Positions 41,387-52,468 of a stretch of DNA of 64,000 nt are shown piece after piece. The translations under genes and the position numbers were made by a program. The stretch lies in the NCBI RefSeq assembly GCF_000585375.1, contig NZ_KK073874.1, forward strand, positions 2,790,001 to 2,854,000, read 5' to 3'. The notes below the pieces were generated by a model. That model worked only from the letters and a program-made list of their open reading frames with translations, was not told where the DNA came from and made no database searches. This DNA is from Cryptosporangium arvum DSM 44712 (GTDB taxonomy: Bacteria > Actinomycetota > Actinomycetes > Mycobacteriales > Cryptosporangiaceae). Within the stretch, counting starts at the first letter, position 1; the number at the start of each line of letters is the position of its first letter.

Positions 41387-43780
41387 CTACGTCGGCTTGC
41401 GGCTCCCGAGCGAGCGGAACACCCCGCCGTCGACCTGGTAGAACCAGATCCTGGCGGCGTCGGGGTGCAGTTCGCCGTCGTCCTGGAAGCGCAGCCGGCC
41501 GAACGTGCCCTCGCCGCGGTAGTCGTCGACAAACGTACGCATCGCGGTCCGGTCGCCGGCGCCGGCGTCGAGGCCGGCGATCAGGATGCGTGTCGCGTCG
41601 TACCCGGCCGGGGAGAGGACGCCGGGCTCGACCGCGAACGCCGAGCGGTAGGAGCGGCGGAAATCCGGGGGCGCGGACTCCTGCGGGAAGCACGGGCAGG
41701 TCACCACGGCGCCCTGTGCGTACGGAGCCCCGGCGCCGGTGATGAAGCCGCTGTTGTCGGAACCGGCGTTGCCGACGAACCTCGCGGTGACGCCGGCTTC
41801 GCGAAGTGCGCGCAGGAGCGGGCCGCCGACCGGGTACCCACCGGCGAACACGACGGTGTCGGGCGTGGCGTTCCGCGCGGCCGTGACCACGGCGGCCGGG
41901 TCCTGCTCCAGGATCGGGGCGTCGATCACGGTGAGCGAACCACGCAGCTCGGTGCGGATCGTGGTGATCTCCGACGTGCTGGCGGGCCGGCCGTCGGAGA
42001 CCAGCAGGACGCTGCGCGCTCCGGTGTCGCGCAGGTGGGCGGCGATCGCGCGGGCCTCGGCGCGTTCGCCCGGCACCATCCGGTGGAACGTGCGCCAGCC
42101 CTGGCGGGAGAGGGCGTCGGAGGTGGCCATCGGGGTCAGGAACGGGAGGCCGGCCTCGTCCAGCACCCGGCCGGCTTCGGCGACCTCGCCGTCGAACAGC
42201 GGGCCGACGACGCCGACGACCTCGGCGCGGTCGGTGAGGGTGCGGGCCAGGGCGGCCGCGGTGAGCGGGTCGCCCTGGGTGTCGAGGACCTCCAGGCGGA
42301 CCGGGCAGGCCGGGCGGGCCCTGGTGCGCTGGTCGGCGGCGAGCCGGGCGGCGTCGCGGATCTGCGCGGTGACGCCGGCGCTCTGGCCGGTCTCCGCGCC
42401 GAGCACGGCGATGACCCGATTGCAGGCCGCGGCGGGGGTCGTCCGTGTCGACGGGTCGTCGTCGAACCGCCCGGTTCCGTTGGCGACCGCCACGACCAGC
42501 GCGGCGACGAGCACGATCGCGCCCGTGACCGTCCCGACCAGGGCGCGCCGGCTGCGCCGCGGCGAGCCGCTCCCGCCGTCCGGTCGGCCACCCCGAGCGC
42601 CGTGGTCCGGTGCGCCGTGGTCCGGTGCGCCGCGGTCCCGAGCACCGTGCTCCGGCGCGCCGCCGACCCCAGCGCCGTGGTCCGGTGCGCCGGGTTCGTG
42701 CGTCCCGGGTGGTGGTGCGTCGGCGGCGGGGGTGAGGAGGAGGGCTCCTTCGGCGACCACCAGTTCGGGCTGTTCGACGGTGGTGGGGGCGAGACCGAGG
42801 GCGCGGTGGAGTGCGGTGGCCACCAGCGGGAAGCGGGAGCCGCCGCCCACCAGGTACACCGCGTCCGGGGCGCCGGCTCCGGCCGCTCGCAGGGTCGCCC
42901 CGACCGTGGCGACCGTCCGCGCGATCAGCGGCGCCGCGAGCGCGTCCAGCTCCTCGCGCCCGAGCGGCACCTCCACCCCGATCAGCGGCAGCACGATCTG
43001 CGTCGACGCGACCCTCGACAGCATCTCCTTCGCGCGCTTGACGTCGTCCCAGAGCTGGCGGTGCGCGCGCCGGTCGTCGGCCGTGGACGGTGTGGTCAGC
43101 CGCGCCCACGACCCCGGGTCGGGGTGCGCGGCCCGGAGATGCGCGACGATCGCCGCGTCCACGTCGAGCCCGCCGGTGTCGGGCAGGCCGTCGGTGGCCA
43201 GCACCCCGTACCCGTCCCACTCGCGCCGCACGACGCTCACGTCGAAGGTCCCGGCGCCGAGGTCGTAGACCACCGCGATCCCACCCGGCGGTAACGCGGC
43301 CGCATGCACCGCGAACGCCCTCGCCGCCGCCACCGGCTCCGCCACCAGCACCGGCGAACCGATCCCGGCCCGGGTCGCGGCGGCGCGCAGGACCGCCCGG
43401 CGGGCCGGGCCCCAGGCCGCCGGGTGCGTCAGCAGCACCTCCGCGGGCGGTTCACCCGCGGTGCGGACCGCTTCGGTGAGCACCCGACGCAGCACCGCCG
43501 CGATCAGTTCGACGACCGGGACCTCACGCGGCCCGAGCAGCACCCGGCCCTCGTCGACGTGCAGTTTCGGGTTCGGTTCGAAGCGCTCGGGGCGGCTGCG
43601 TGCCGCGTACTGGGCGTCGGCGCCGACGAGCACGTCGTCGGGGTCGGCGAGCACCGCCGACGGCAGGATCGGCGAACCGTCGAAGAGCAGCGGCCGCACC
43701 CGCCCGTCGGGCCACCGCAGCATCGCGATCGTCGTCGACGTGCCGAAGTCCACCGCCAGCCGCGGGCGGGCCTGTCGCAT
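41387..43780 (-). CDS. Hsp70-type ATPase / transmembrane helix / type I periplasmic-binding-protein fusion
   Basis: A 797-residue protein in three parts. Residues 1 to about 350 are an Hsp70 (actin-fold) ATPase: phosphate-1 VDFGTSTT at 10-17, phosphate-2 YDLGAGTFD at 172-180, adenosine GGGSRFP at 312-318; there is no Hsp70 substrate-binding domain. Residues 351-411 are a repetitive GAPDHGA linker ending in RRSRR. A single membrane helix follows at about 413-434. Residues about 450-797 have the Leu/Ile/Val-binding (Peripla_BP_6) fold with two likely disulfide pairs. The topology predicts ATPase inside and ligand-binding domain outside. It looks like a transmembrane sensor or chaperone switch rather than a transporter; no permease or ABC ATPase is near. 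Confidence 0.82.
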   Translation of the reverse strand: MRQARPRLAVDFGTSTTIAMLRWPDGRVRPLLFDGSPILPSAVLADPDDVLVGADAQYAARSRPERFEPNPKLHVDEGRVLLGPREVPVVELIAAVLRRVLTEAVRTAGEPPAEVLLTHPAAWGPARRAVLRAAATRAGIGSPVLVAEPVAAARAFAVHAAALPPGGIAVVYDLGAGTFDVSVVRREWDGYGVLATDGLPDTGGLDVDAAIVAHLRAAHPDPGSWARLTTPSTADDRRAHRQLWDDVKRAKEMLSRVASTQIVLPLIGVEVPLGREELDALAAPLIARTVATVGATLRAAGAGAPDAVYLVGGGSRFPLVATALHRALGLAPTTVEQPELVVAEGALLLTPAADAPPPGTHEPGAPDHGAGVGGAPEHGARDRGAPDHGAPDHGARGGRPDGGSGSPRRSRRALVGTVTGAIVLVAALVVAVANGTGRFDDDPSTRTTPAAACNRVIAVLGAETGQSAGVTAQIRDAARLAADQRTRARPACPVRLEVLDTQGDPLTAAALARTLTDRAEVVGVVGPLFDGEVAEAGRVLDEAGLPFLTPMATSDALSRQGWRTFHRMVPGERAEARAIAAHLRDTGARSVLLVSDGRPASTSEITTIRTELRGSLTVIDAPILEQDPAAVVTAARNATPDTVVFAGGYPVGGPLLRALREAGVTARFVGNAGSDNSGFITGAGAPYAQGAVVTCPCFPQESAPPDFRRSYRSAFAVEPGVLSPAGYDATRILIAGLDAGAGDRTAMRTFVDDYRGEGTFGRLRFQDDGELHPDAARIWFYQVDGGVFRSLGSRKPT
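42598..42699 (-). repeat. 15-bp in-frame minisatellite in the fusion-protein linker
   Basis: Six to seven imperfect copies of the 15-base unit GCGCCGTGGTCCGGT, on the plus strand, encode G-A-P-D-H repeats on the coding strand. Units at 42598, 42613 and 42673 are identical; those between have drifted. Length changes would keep the frame and only alter linker length. Confidence 0.75.
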
Positions 43781-43814
43781 GCCGACACCCTATTGGGACG
43801 GTCGGGCCGCCCCG

Positions 43815-44162
43815 TCACCGTCCCTTCGCGCTCGCGCACGCGATGCAGAACGCGGTCGACGGGCGGGCGGCGAGGCGTTCGGGGGCGATCGATCCGCCGC
43901 ACGACTCGCAGCGGCCGTAGTCACCGGACGCGTGCCGCGCGAGGGCGTGGTCCAGCTCGTCGAGGCGGCCACGCGCGGACGACAGCAGCGCGGCGGTGTG
44001 CGCGCGCTCGTAGGCGATCGTGGTGCCTTCCGGGTCGTGCTCGTCGTCGGTGTTGCTCATCGCGGCGGCCTCGATGATGCCGTCCAGGTCCGCGCTGAGC
44101 GCGCTGACCTGGGCGGCGGTGTCCGCGCGTTCGTCGGTGAGCGCGCGGTGCACGTCGTCCAC
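43815..44162 (-). CDS. DksA/TraR-family zinc-finger protein
   Basis: A 115-residue protein with a helical N-terminus and a C-terminal C4 zinc finger (RCESCGGSI and FCIACASA), the TraR/DksA layout. RLDELDHALARHASGDYG precedes the finger as in the family. DksA-type proteins bind in the RNA polymerase secondary channel; short actinobacterial members are mostly uncharacterised. The GTG at 44162 is used; the gene starts five bases after the stop of the upstream DinB gene, so they form an operon. Confidence 0.85.
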   Translation of the reverse strand: MDDVHRALTDERADTAAQVSALSADLDGIIEAAAMSNTDDEHDPEGTTIAYERAHTAALLSSARGRLDELDHALARHASGDYGRCESCGGSIAPERLAARPSTAFCIACASAKGR

Positions 44163-44166
44163 GACG

Positions 44167-44670
44167 TCAGGGCAGCAGGCCGCGGACGTAGGCGGCCTGA
44201 CCCGCGTGCTGCGCGTCGTCGTCGTAGACGCTCACCAGCCGGACGCCGAGCGTGACCGGCGGATCCCAGCGCTCGTCGACGACCCGGTCGAGGTCGGCCC
44301 CGGAGAGCCCGCCCAGGTACTCGAGCGTGCGGGCGTGCACCGCGTCGTAGTACTCGATCAGGGCCCGGTCGCTCTCCGGGCGCACGCCGGCCACCTCGGC
44401 GGGGGTGTGTCCGTAGCCGGTGTCGGACGGGTCGGACTTCACCCCGAAGCGGGCACCCCAGTTGCCGGTGACGTACTCCTGGTCGTCGTCGCGCAGCTCG
44501 GACACGTGGTGGTCCTGCACCCGGGTGAGGTGCCAGATCAGCCAGCCGATCGAGTTCGCTCCCGGGCCCGGCGCCCAGCTCAGCTGCTCGGCGGTCAGGC
44601 CCTCCCCGGCGGCTCGCACCAGTTCGGGCAGGCGTCCGTAGGTCTCGATGAGAAGCTCGTTGACGTTCAT
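44167..44670 (-). CDS. DinB/DUF664-family protein
   Basis: A 167-residue four-helix-bundle protein. MNVNELLIETYGRLPELVRA begins the first helix. The metal ligands of the family are suggested by IWHLTRVQDHH in helix 2 and QHAGQAAYVRG near the C-terminus. Actinobacterial DinB-like proteins include mycothiol- or bacillithiol-dependent S-transferases, so a thiol-transfer or detoxification role is possible but not shown. ATG 44670 is the family start. It is transcribed divergently from the DUF1992 gene with 54 bases between. Confidence 0.85.
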   Translation of the reverse strand: MNVNELLIETYGRLPELVRAAGEGLTAEQLSWAPGPGANSIGWLIWHLTRVQDHHVSELRDDDQEYVTGNWGARFGVKSDPSDTGYGHTPAEVAGVRPESDRALIEYYDAVHARTLEYLGGLSGADLDRVVDERWDPPVTLGVRLVSVYDDDAQHAGQAAYVRGLLP

Positions 44671-44724
44671 CAAAGGGCGTGTTCCCCCCGTTCGCGCCGG
44701 ATAATCGCGGGGCACACTGGAGGC

Positions 44725-45117
44725 ATGGCACAACCCACGGGACCCATCGAGTCGTGGGTCGAGCGGCAGATCAGCGCCGCGATCGAACGCGGCGAGTTCG
44801 ACGACCTGCCCGGCGAGGGCAAACCCATCCCGGGCATCGACGACCCGCCGGACCCGCTGTGGTGGATCAAGCGCAAGATGAAGCGCGAAGGCCTCTCGGT
44901 CGTACCGCCCTCGCTGGCGTTGCGCAAAGAGGTCGAGGACGCGCTGGAGAAGGCGGAAGCGGCGCACCGGGAGCAGGAGATCTGGGATCTCCTGGAGCCG
45001 ATCAACAAGAAGATCCGCGCGGCGATCCGGGTCGCGCCGGTGGGCCCCCCGCTCAACCTGATGCCGATCGACATCGACCGGGTGGTCCGCCGCTGGAACG
45101 AGCGCCGCGCGCGCTGA
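44725..45117 (+). CDS. DUF1992 (DnaJ-homologue-subfamily-C-28-like) protein
   Basis: A 130-residue protein with the DUF1992 signature IESWVERQISAAIERGEFDD, LPGEGKPIPGIDDPPDP and WWIKRKMKREGLSVVPPSLA. The family is widespread; its role is unknown, although in animals the domain is attached to a J-protein. A GGAGG sits only one base from the ATG, too close to work well, and GATAAT at 44699-44704 could be a -10 element, so a leaderless or very short leader mRNA is likely. Convergent with htpG. Confidence 0.87.
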   Translation: MAQPTGPIESWVERQISAAIERGEFDDLPGEGKPIPGIDDPPDPLWWIKRKMKREGLSVVPPSLALRKEVEDALEKAEAAHREQEIWDLLEPINKKIRAAIRVAPVGPPLNLMPIDIDRVVRRWNERRAR

Positions 45118-45129
45118 GCCCGCGGATCA

Positions 45130-45186
45130 CCGGGCCTACGACGAGCAAGCGGGCCGCGTAGGCCCGGGAGCTCGTCGTAGGCCCGG
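45130..45186. terminator. Bidirectional 17-bp hairpin between DUF1992 gene and htpG
   Basis: Perfectly complementary 17-base arms at 45130-45146 and 45170-45186, with an inner CGGGCC/GGCCCG pair in the loop, lie between two convergent genes. The core CCGGGCCTACG ... CGTAGGCCCGG with trailing AAA recurs at 63342-63390. Confidence 0.78.
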
Positions 45187-45190
45187 AAAC

Positions 45191-46999
45191 TCAGAGCGTC
45201 TTCGTGAGCCGCTCCGCGAGCAGCCGCGAGAAGCGCGCGGGATCCGCGAGCTCCCCACCCTCGGCCAGCAGCGCCATCCCGTAGAGGAGCTCGGCCGCCT
45301 CGGCGTCCTGCGTCCCGGCCGCGAACGCGTCGCGCAACCCCGTGACCAGCGGGTGCGACGGGTTCAACTCGAGGATCCGCTTCACCGACGGCAACGGCTG
45401 GCCCATCGCGCGGAACATCTTCTCCAGCGTCGGCGTGAGGTCGTCCGCGTCACCGACGACGCACGCGGGGGAGTCCACCAGCCGGGTGGAGAGCCGCACC
45501 TCCTTCACCGACTCCGCGAGCGCGCCCGACATCCAGGTCAGGAAGTCCTCGAAGCCGGCCGGGGTCTCGGCCGCGGTGTCGCCCAGGTCCACCTGGCCCT
45601 TCGCCACCGACTTCAGCGGGATGCCGTCGTACTCGGTGACCTGGTCGACCCACACCTCGTCGACCGGGTCGGTGAGCACCAGCACCTCGTAGCCCTTGGC
45701 GCGGAACGCCTCCAGGTGCGGCGAGTTCTCGATCGTCGCCCGGGAGTCGCCGGTGAGGTAGTAGATCTCGGTCTGGCCCTCCGGCCGCCGCTCGACGTAC
45801 TCGCGCAGCGTGGTCAGTTCGGAACCCCGCGTCGACGAGAACGACAGCAGGTCGAGGATGATCTCGCGGTTAGCGGCGTCCTCGATCAGGCCCTCCTTGA
45901 GCGCCCGCCCGAACTCGGCCCAGAACGTGGCGTACTTCTCGGCCGGCAGCTCCTTGATCGTGCCGAGCACCTTGCGGACCAGGCGGCGGCGCACCGCCTG
46001 GATCTGCCGGTCCTGCTGCAGGATCTCCCGCGAGACGTTCAGCGAGAGGTCGGCCGCGTCCACGACACCCTTGACGAAGCGCAGGTAGGACGGGACCAGC
46101 GCCTCGCAGTCGGCCATGATGAAGACGCGCTTGACGTAGAGCTGCACGCCGCGCTGGGCGTCGCGCGAGTACAGGTCGAACGGCGCCCGGGACGGCAGGA
46201 ACAGCAGCGCGTCGTACTCGAACGTGCCCTCGGCCTTCATGTGGATGGTCTCGAGGGGGTCGGTCCAGTCGTGGCTGACGTGCTTGTAGAACTCGTTGTA
46301 CTCCTCGGCGGTGACCTCGCTGCGCGGGCGGGCCCAGAGCGCTTTCTGCGAGTTGATCGCGGTGCCGTCGAGGCGGATGGGCCAGGCGATGAAGTCCGAG
46401 TACTTCTTGACGATCGACGTCAGCACGGCCGGGTCGGCGTAGTCGTGCAGCTGGTCCTCGGCGTCGGCCGGCTTGAGGTGCAGCGTGACCGCGGTGCCCT
46501 GCGGGGCGTCGTCGACGTCGTCGATCGTGTAGGTGCCTTCGCCGGTCGACTCCCAGCGGGTGCCGGTGGACTCGCCGGCCTTGCGGGTGACGAGCGTGAC
46601 CCGGTCGGCCACCATGAACGACGAGTAGAACCCGACGCCGAACTGCCCGATCAGGTCGGCCGACTCGGCCGAAGCCTCACGCAGGGTGCGCAGCAGCTCC
46701 GCGGTGCCCGACTTCGCGATCGTGCCGATCAGCGACACGACCTCGTCGCGTGTCATCCCGATGCCGTTGTCGCTCACGGTCAGCGTCCGTGCGTCGGCAT
46801 CCGGGGTGAGCGCCACGTGCAGGTCGGAACGGTCGACGTCGAGGTCGGAGTCGACCAGGCTCTCGATCCGGAGTTTGTCCAGCGCATCGGAGCCGTTCGA
46901 AATCAGTTCGCGCAGGAAGATGTCCTTGTTCGAGTAGATCGAATGGATCATCAGCTGCATGAGCTGCCGGGTCTCGGCTTGGAACTCGAGCGTCTCCAC
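45191..46999 (-). CDS. htpG: Molecular chaperone HtpG (Hsp90)
   Basis: A 602-residue Hsp90. FQAETRQLMQLMIHSIYSNK opens the N-terminal ATPase domain, with ELISNGSDALDKL, DNGIGM, GTIAKSGT and GQFGVGFYSSF as the Bergerat-fold motifs. The middle-domain catalytic region VNVSREILQQ appears as LSLNVSREILQQDRQI. The C-terminal dimerisation region is complete. The start is GTG 46999 (V-E-T-L-E-F); only a weak purine run precedes it. The start lies 36 bases from a divergent TetR gene, so the two probably share regulation. Confidence 0.95.
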   Translation of the reverse strand: METLEFQAETRQLMQLMIHSIYSNKDIFLRELISNGSDALDKLRIESLVDSDLDVDRSDLHVALTPDADARTLTVSDNGIGMTRDEVVSLIGTIAKSGTAELLRTLREASAESADLIGQFGVGFYSSFMVADRVTLVTRKAGESTGTRWESTGEGTYTIDDVDDAPQGTAVTLHLKPADAEDQLHDYADPAVLTSIVKKYSDFIAWPIRLDGTAINSQKALWARPRSEVTAEEYNEFYKHVSHDWTDPLETIHMKAEGTFEYDALLFLPSRAPFDLYSRDAQRGVQLYVKRVFIMADCEALVPSYLRFVKGVVDAADLSLNVSREILQQDRQIQAVRRRLVRKVLGTIKELPAEKYATFWAEFGRALKEGLIEDAANREIILDLLSFSSTRGSELTTLREYVERRPEGQTEIYYLTGDSRATIENSPHLEAFRAKGYEVLVLTDPVDEVWVDQVTEYDGIPLKSVAKGQVDLGDTAAETPAGFEDFLTWMSGALAESVKEVRLSTRLVDSPACVVGDADDLTPTLEKMFRAMGQPLPSVKRILELNPSHPLVTGLRDAFAAGTQDAEAAELLYGMALLAEGGELADPARFSRLLAERLTKTL

Positions 47000-47035
47000 T
47001 ACTTTCCCTTTCTCGTCGGGGTCGGACGGAATCGT

Positions 47036-47695
47036 ATGCTCGACCGCATGTCCAGCACGCCGGATGCACCGCCGTCCTCCGCGAGCGCGGCGCGGCGACC
47101 GCAGGCCGAGCGCAGTCAGGAGACCCGCACGCGGATCCTCGACGCTGCGGTCGAGCTGCTCGTCGAGGAGGGCTACGCCCGCGCCAACACGCTGGCGATC
47201 CAGGCCAAGGCCGGGGTGTCCCGCGGGCGGCTGCTGCACCAGTTCCCCTCCAAGGAGGAGCTGCTGGTGGCCGCGGCGCACCACGTCTGGCAGAAGCGGC
47301 GTTCGGCGTCGGCGTCCGGCGAGCCACTGCCCGACGACCCCGGGGCACGCATCGACGTGGTCGTCGAGGGCCTCTGGCTGTCGTTCAACGAGCCTCAGTT
47401 CTGGGCCGCCACCGAACTCTGGGTGGCCGCCCGCACCGAACCGGCGCTCGCGGACGTGATCCGCCCGGCCGAGCGCCGGCTGGGCCGGGAGATCTGGGCG
47501 TCGATGGACGCGCTGTTCGGCCCGGCGCTGACCGCGCACCCCATGTACCAGGTGGTTCGCCACACGCTGTTCACGAGCATGCGTGGGGTCGCGCTGACCT
47601 ACGCGTTCGACAAGCGTGACCCGTCGACCGAGCCGAGCCTGGCCAACTGGAAGCAGCTGGCCAAGGCGATCCTGCTCAATGACGTGGATCACTGA
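47036..47695 (+). CDS. TetR-family regulator
   Basis: A 219-residue TetR-type repressor (215 if the ATG at 47048 is used). The DNA-binding domain is ETRTRILDAAVELLVEEGYA, then TLAIQAKAGVSRGRLLHQFPSKEELL; the C-terminal helical ligand domain (about 85-219) has no recognisable ligand signature. It is divergent from htpG with 36 bases between start codons, so any binding there would affect both. It precedes the thiolase operon by 85 bases on the same strand; either could be its target. Confidence 0.85.
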   Translation: MLDRMSSTPDAPPSSASAARRPQAERSQETRTRILDAAVELLVEEGYARANTLAIQAKAGVSRGRLLHQFPSKEELLVAAAHHVWQKRRSASASGEPLPDDPGARIDVVVEGLWLSFNEPQFWAATELWVAARTEPALADVIRPAERRLGREIWASMDALFGPALTAHPMYQVVRHTLFTSMRGVALTYAFDKRDPSTEPSLANWKQLAKAILLNDVDH

Positions 47696-47780
47696 CGCTT
47701 ATTTCCGGTCCGCCTTGACTGTTTCTGTGCGCCGCGACGAGACTCGGCGGTGACAGGCGGGTCAGCCAAGGGAGGCACCT

Positions 47781-48947
47781 GTGCGTGACGCGGTGATCGT
47801 CGAAGCCGTCCGAACTCCGTCCGGTAAGGGCAAGCCCGGGGGCGCGCTCTCCGGTATCCACCCGGTCGACCTGCTCTCCGGCGCGCTCACCGCGCTGCTG
47901 GAGCGCACCGGGATCGACCCCACCCAGATCGACGACGTGATCGGTGGCTGTGTCGGCCAGGCCGGCGAACAGGCGCTGAACATCACCCGCAACGCGGTGC
48001 TCGGCGCGGGCCTGCCGGAGTCGATCCCCGCCACCACGATCGACCGGCAGTGCGGTTCCAGCCAGCAGGCCGCGCACTTCGCCGCGCAGGGCGTCATCTC
48101 GGGCGCGTACGACGTGGTGATCGCGTGCGGCGTCGAGTCGATGAGCCGGGTGCCGATGGGCACGTCGACGGCGGGCCAGAACCCGTTCGGCACCGGCGTA
48201 CCGAAGCGGTACCCCGAGGGCCTGGTCAACCAGGGCGTCTCGGCCGAGATCATCGCGGGCCGCTGGAAGTTCGGCCGGGAGCAGCTCGACGAGTACTCCG
48301 CGACCTCGCACGCCCGCGCGGCCGCCGCGATCGGGGCCGGTGCGTTCGACCGCGAGATCATCCCGGTCGGTGAGTTCACCACCGACGAGACGGTCCGCGC
48401 CTCCACGACCGCGGAGAAGCTCGCCGGCCTCAAGCCCAGCTTCTACCACGAGAAGCTGGCCGAGCGGTTCCCGGAGATCGGCTGGCACATCACGCCCGGC
48501 AACTCCTCGCCGCTCACCGACGGCGCGTCGGCGGTGCTGATCGTCTCCGCGGAGAAAGCGAAGGAACTCGGCCTCAAGCCCCGCGCCCGGTTCCACTCGT
48601 TCGCGGTCGTCGGCGACGACCCGCTGCTGATGCTCACCGGCCCGATCCCGGCCACCCGGAAGATCCTGGCCAGGTCCGGGCTGAGCATCGACGACCTCGA
48701 CGCCTACGAGGTCAACGAGGCGTTCGCGCCGGTGCCGCTGGCCTGGGCGCAGGAACTCGGCGCCGACCCGGCGAAGCTCAACCCGCGCGGCGGGGCGATC
48801 GCGCTGGGCCACGCGCTCGGTTCGTCCGGCACCCGGCTGCTGACCACGCTCGTCAACTACCTGGAGGACACCGGCGGCCGCTACGGCCTGCAGACCATGT
48901 GCGAGGGCGGCGGCATGGCGAACGCGACGATCATCGAGCGGATCTGA
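47781..48947 (+). CDS. Acetyl-CoA acyltransferase (thiolase)
   Basis: A 388-residue thiolase that cleaves 3-ketoacyl-CoA with CoA. The nucleophile cysteine is in [20 protein letters not shown], the second active cysteine in [10 protein letters not shown], with NEAFAPVP and [10 protein letters not shown] supplying the His residues. [10 protein letters not shown] is the variant seen in steroid-catabolic FadA5/FadA6-type thiolases. GTG 47781 follows GGGAGG. First gene of a four-gene beta-oxidation operon with an SDR, a flavoprotein and an enoyl-CoA hydratase. Confidence 0.92.
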   Translation: MRDAVIVEAVRTPSGKGKPGGALSGIHPVDLLSGALTALLERTGIDPTQIDDVIGGCVGQAGEQALNITRNAVLGAGLPESIPATTIDRQCGSSQQAAHFAAQGVISGAYDVVIACGVESMSRVPMGTSTAGQNPFGTGVPKRYPEGLVNQGVSAEIIAGRWKFGREQLDEYSATSHARAAAAIGAGAFDREIIPVGEFTTDETVRASTTAEKLAGLKPSFYHEKLAERFPEIGWHITPGNSSPLTDGASAVLIVSAEKAKELGLKPRARFHSFAVVGDDPLLMLTGPIPATRKILARSGLSIDDLDAYEVNEAFAPVPLAWAQELGADPAKLNPRGGAIALGHALGSSGTRLLTTLVNYLEDTGGRYGLQTMCEGGGMANATIIERI

Positions 48948-48949
48948 GC

Positions 48950-51467
<2,518 letters not shown>

Positions 51468-51468
51468 G

Positions 51469-51496
51469 ACCGGGGCCGCCCGCGGGCGGCCCCGGT
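51469..51496. terminator. Bidirectional 12-bp hairpin between ech and the propeller gene
   Basis: Perfect arms at 51469-51480 and 51485-51496 with a CGCG loop, between two convergent stop codons (51467 and 51502). Confidence 0.8.
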
Positions 51497-51501
51497 TCGC
51501 C

Positions 51502-52428
51502 TCACGGCAGGGGGACGCTGACCGCGGTGTACGGCGTGGTCGGGGTGGGCGTGGTCGTGAAGCGCGCGTTCGGGGTGTAGAGCCGCCCCCGGTAGAGCGC
51601 GAGCGTCGTCGGCACGTCGAAGCGCGGGTCGGTGATCGCGCCGACCACCGTGCCGCGCGTGCCGTCCAGATTCACCACGGCGATCGAGTTGTCGCGGTTC
51701 CGGACGACGAACAACGTCTGCCCGAGCGTCAGCAGACCGTCCCCGTTGGTGAGCGGGAACTCCTGGCCGTCCTTGGTCACCGCGATCTTCGTGGTCCGGC
51801 CGCTCGCCGGGTCGACGTGGAACAGCCCGCCGGTGTTCGACTGGACGATGATCAGGCCGCGTCCGTCCGGCGTCCGCGTGATGCCGTTGGCGTTGTTGCC
51901 TTCGCCGTAGACGATGTCGCCGGTCAGCGGGATCGTCGTGACGTCCTTGCGGGTGGGCACGCCGCTGCGCGGGATCGCCACCCGGTACAGCTGCTTCTGT
52001 CGCGAGTCGGTGAAGTACGCGGCCGTGCGGGTGAGCACGACGTCGTTGACGAACGTGTCGGTCGCCGTGGTCAGGCGCAGGTTCGCGAGCGTCTTCCCGG
52101 ACTTCGTGTCGACGACCCGGGCCGTTCCGGCGGACTGGCCGGCCACGAACAGGCGGCCGCGCTGGTCGAGCTTGAGCCCCACCGACGCGGTGCCGGGCCC
52201 CTGCGCGATGACCTTCGAGCGGCCGGTGCGCAGGTCGACGCGGAGGATGTCACCGTCGGCCAGCGAGCCGAGGTAGGCGACGGGTTCGCGCCCGATCGTG
52301 ATGCCCTCCGGGCGGAAACCGGCCGGGAGCTGGTAGGTCGTGGGGCTGGGGGCCGGGTTCGCGACCGCGGGGGAGGCGGTGAGCGTGATGCCAGTGAGCA
52401 ATGCGGCGGCGAGTGCTATGGCTTTCAT
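51502..52428 (-). CDS. Secreted SMP-30/NHL-like beta-propeller protein
   Basis: A 308-residue exported protein. MKAIALAAALLTGITLTASP forms a signal peptide with cleavage near AVANPAPS. The mature part has repeating four-strand blades (for example AYLGSLADGDILRVDLRTGR, RLFVAGQSAGTARVVD, GLFHVDPASGRTTKIAV) typical of SMP-30/gluconolactonase-like propellers. No catalytic metal ligands could be assigned. ATG 52428 is chosen for the signal peptide; the longer frame upstream runs through a palindrome. The dyad at 52445-52462 sits just before the start. Confidence 0.82.
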   Translation of the reverse strand: MKAIALAAALLTGITLTASPAVANPAPSPTTYQLPAGFRPEGITIGREPVAYLGSLADGDILRVDLRTGRSKVIAQGPGTASVGLKLDQRGRLFVAGQSAGTARVVDTKSGKTLANLRLTTATDTFVNDVVLTRTAAYFTDSRQKQLYRVAIPRSGVPTRKDVTTIPLTGDIVYGEGNNANGITRTPDGRGLIIVQSNTGGLFHVDPASGRTTKIAVTKDGQEFPLTNGDGLLTLGQTLFVVRNRDNSIAVVNLDGTRGTVVGAITDPRFDVPTTLALYRGRLYTPNARFTTTPTPTTPYTAVSVPLP

Positions 52429-52444
52429 GCGGCCCAGGTTATCT

Positions 52445-52462
52445 ACTACAACATCTTGTAGT
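52445..52462. promoter_or_regulatory. Palindrome ACTACAA-N4-TTGTAGT before the propeller gene
   Basis: Perfect seven-base arms (52445-52451, 52456-52462) around CATC, 17 bases upstream of the propeller start. The TACA...TGTA core resembles BlaI/CopY- or MarR-type operators. No such regulator is adjacent. Confidence 0.5.
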
Positions 52463-52468
52463 GAATCC

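Noticed and set aside
41317-41532. N-terminal extension of the epimerase
   Set aside because: The nucleotide-binding motif normally begins within a few residues of the start; ATG 41316 fits.
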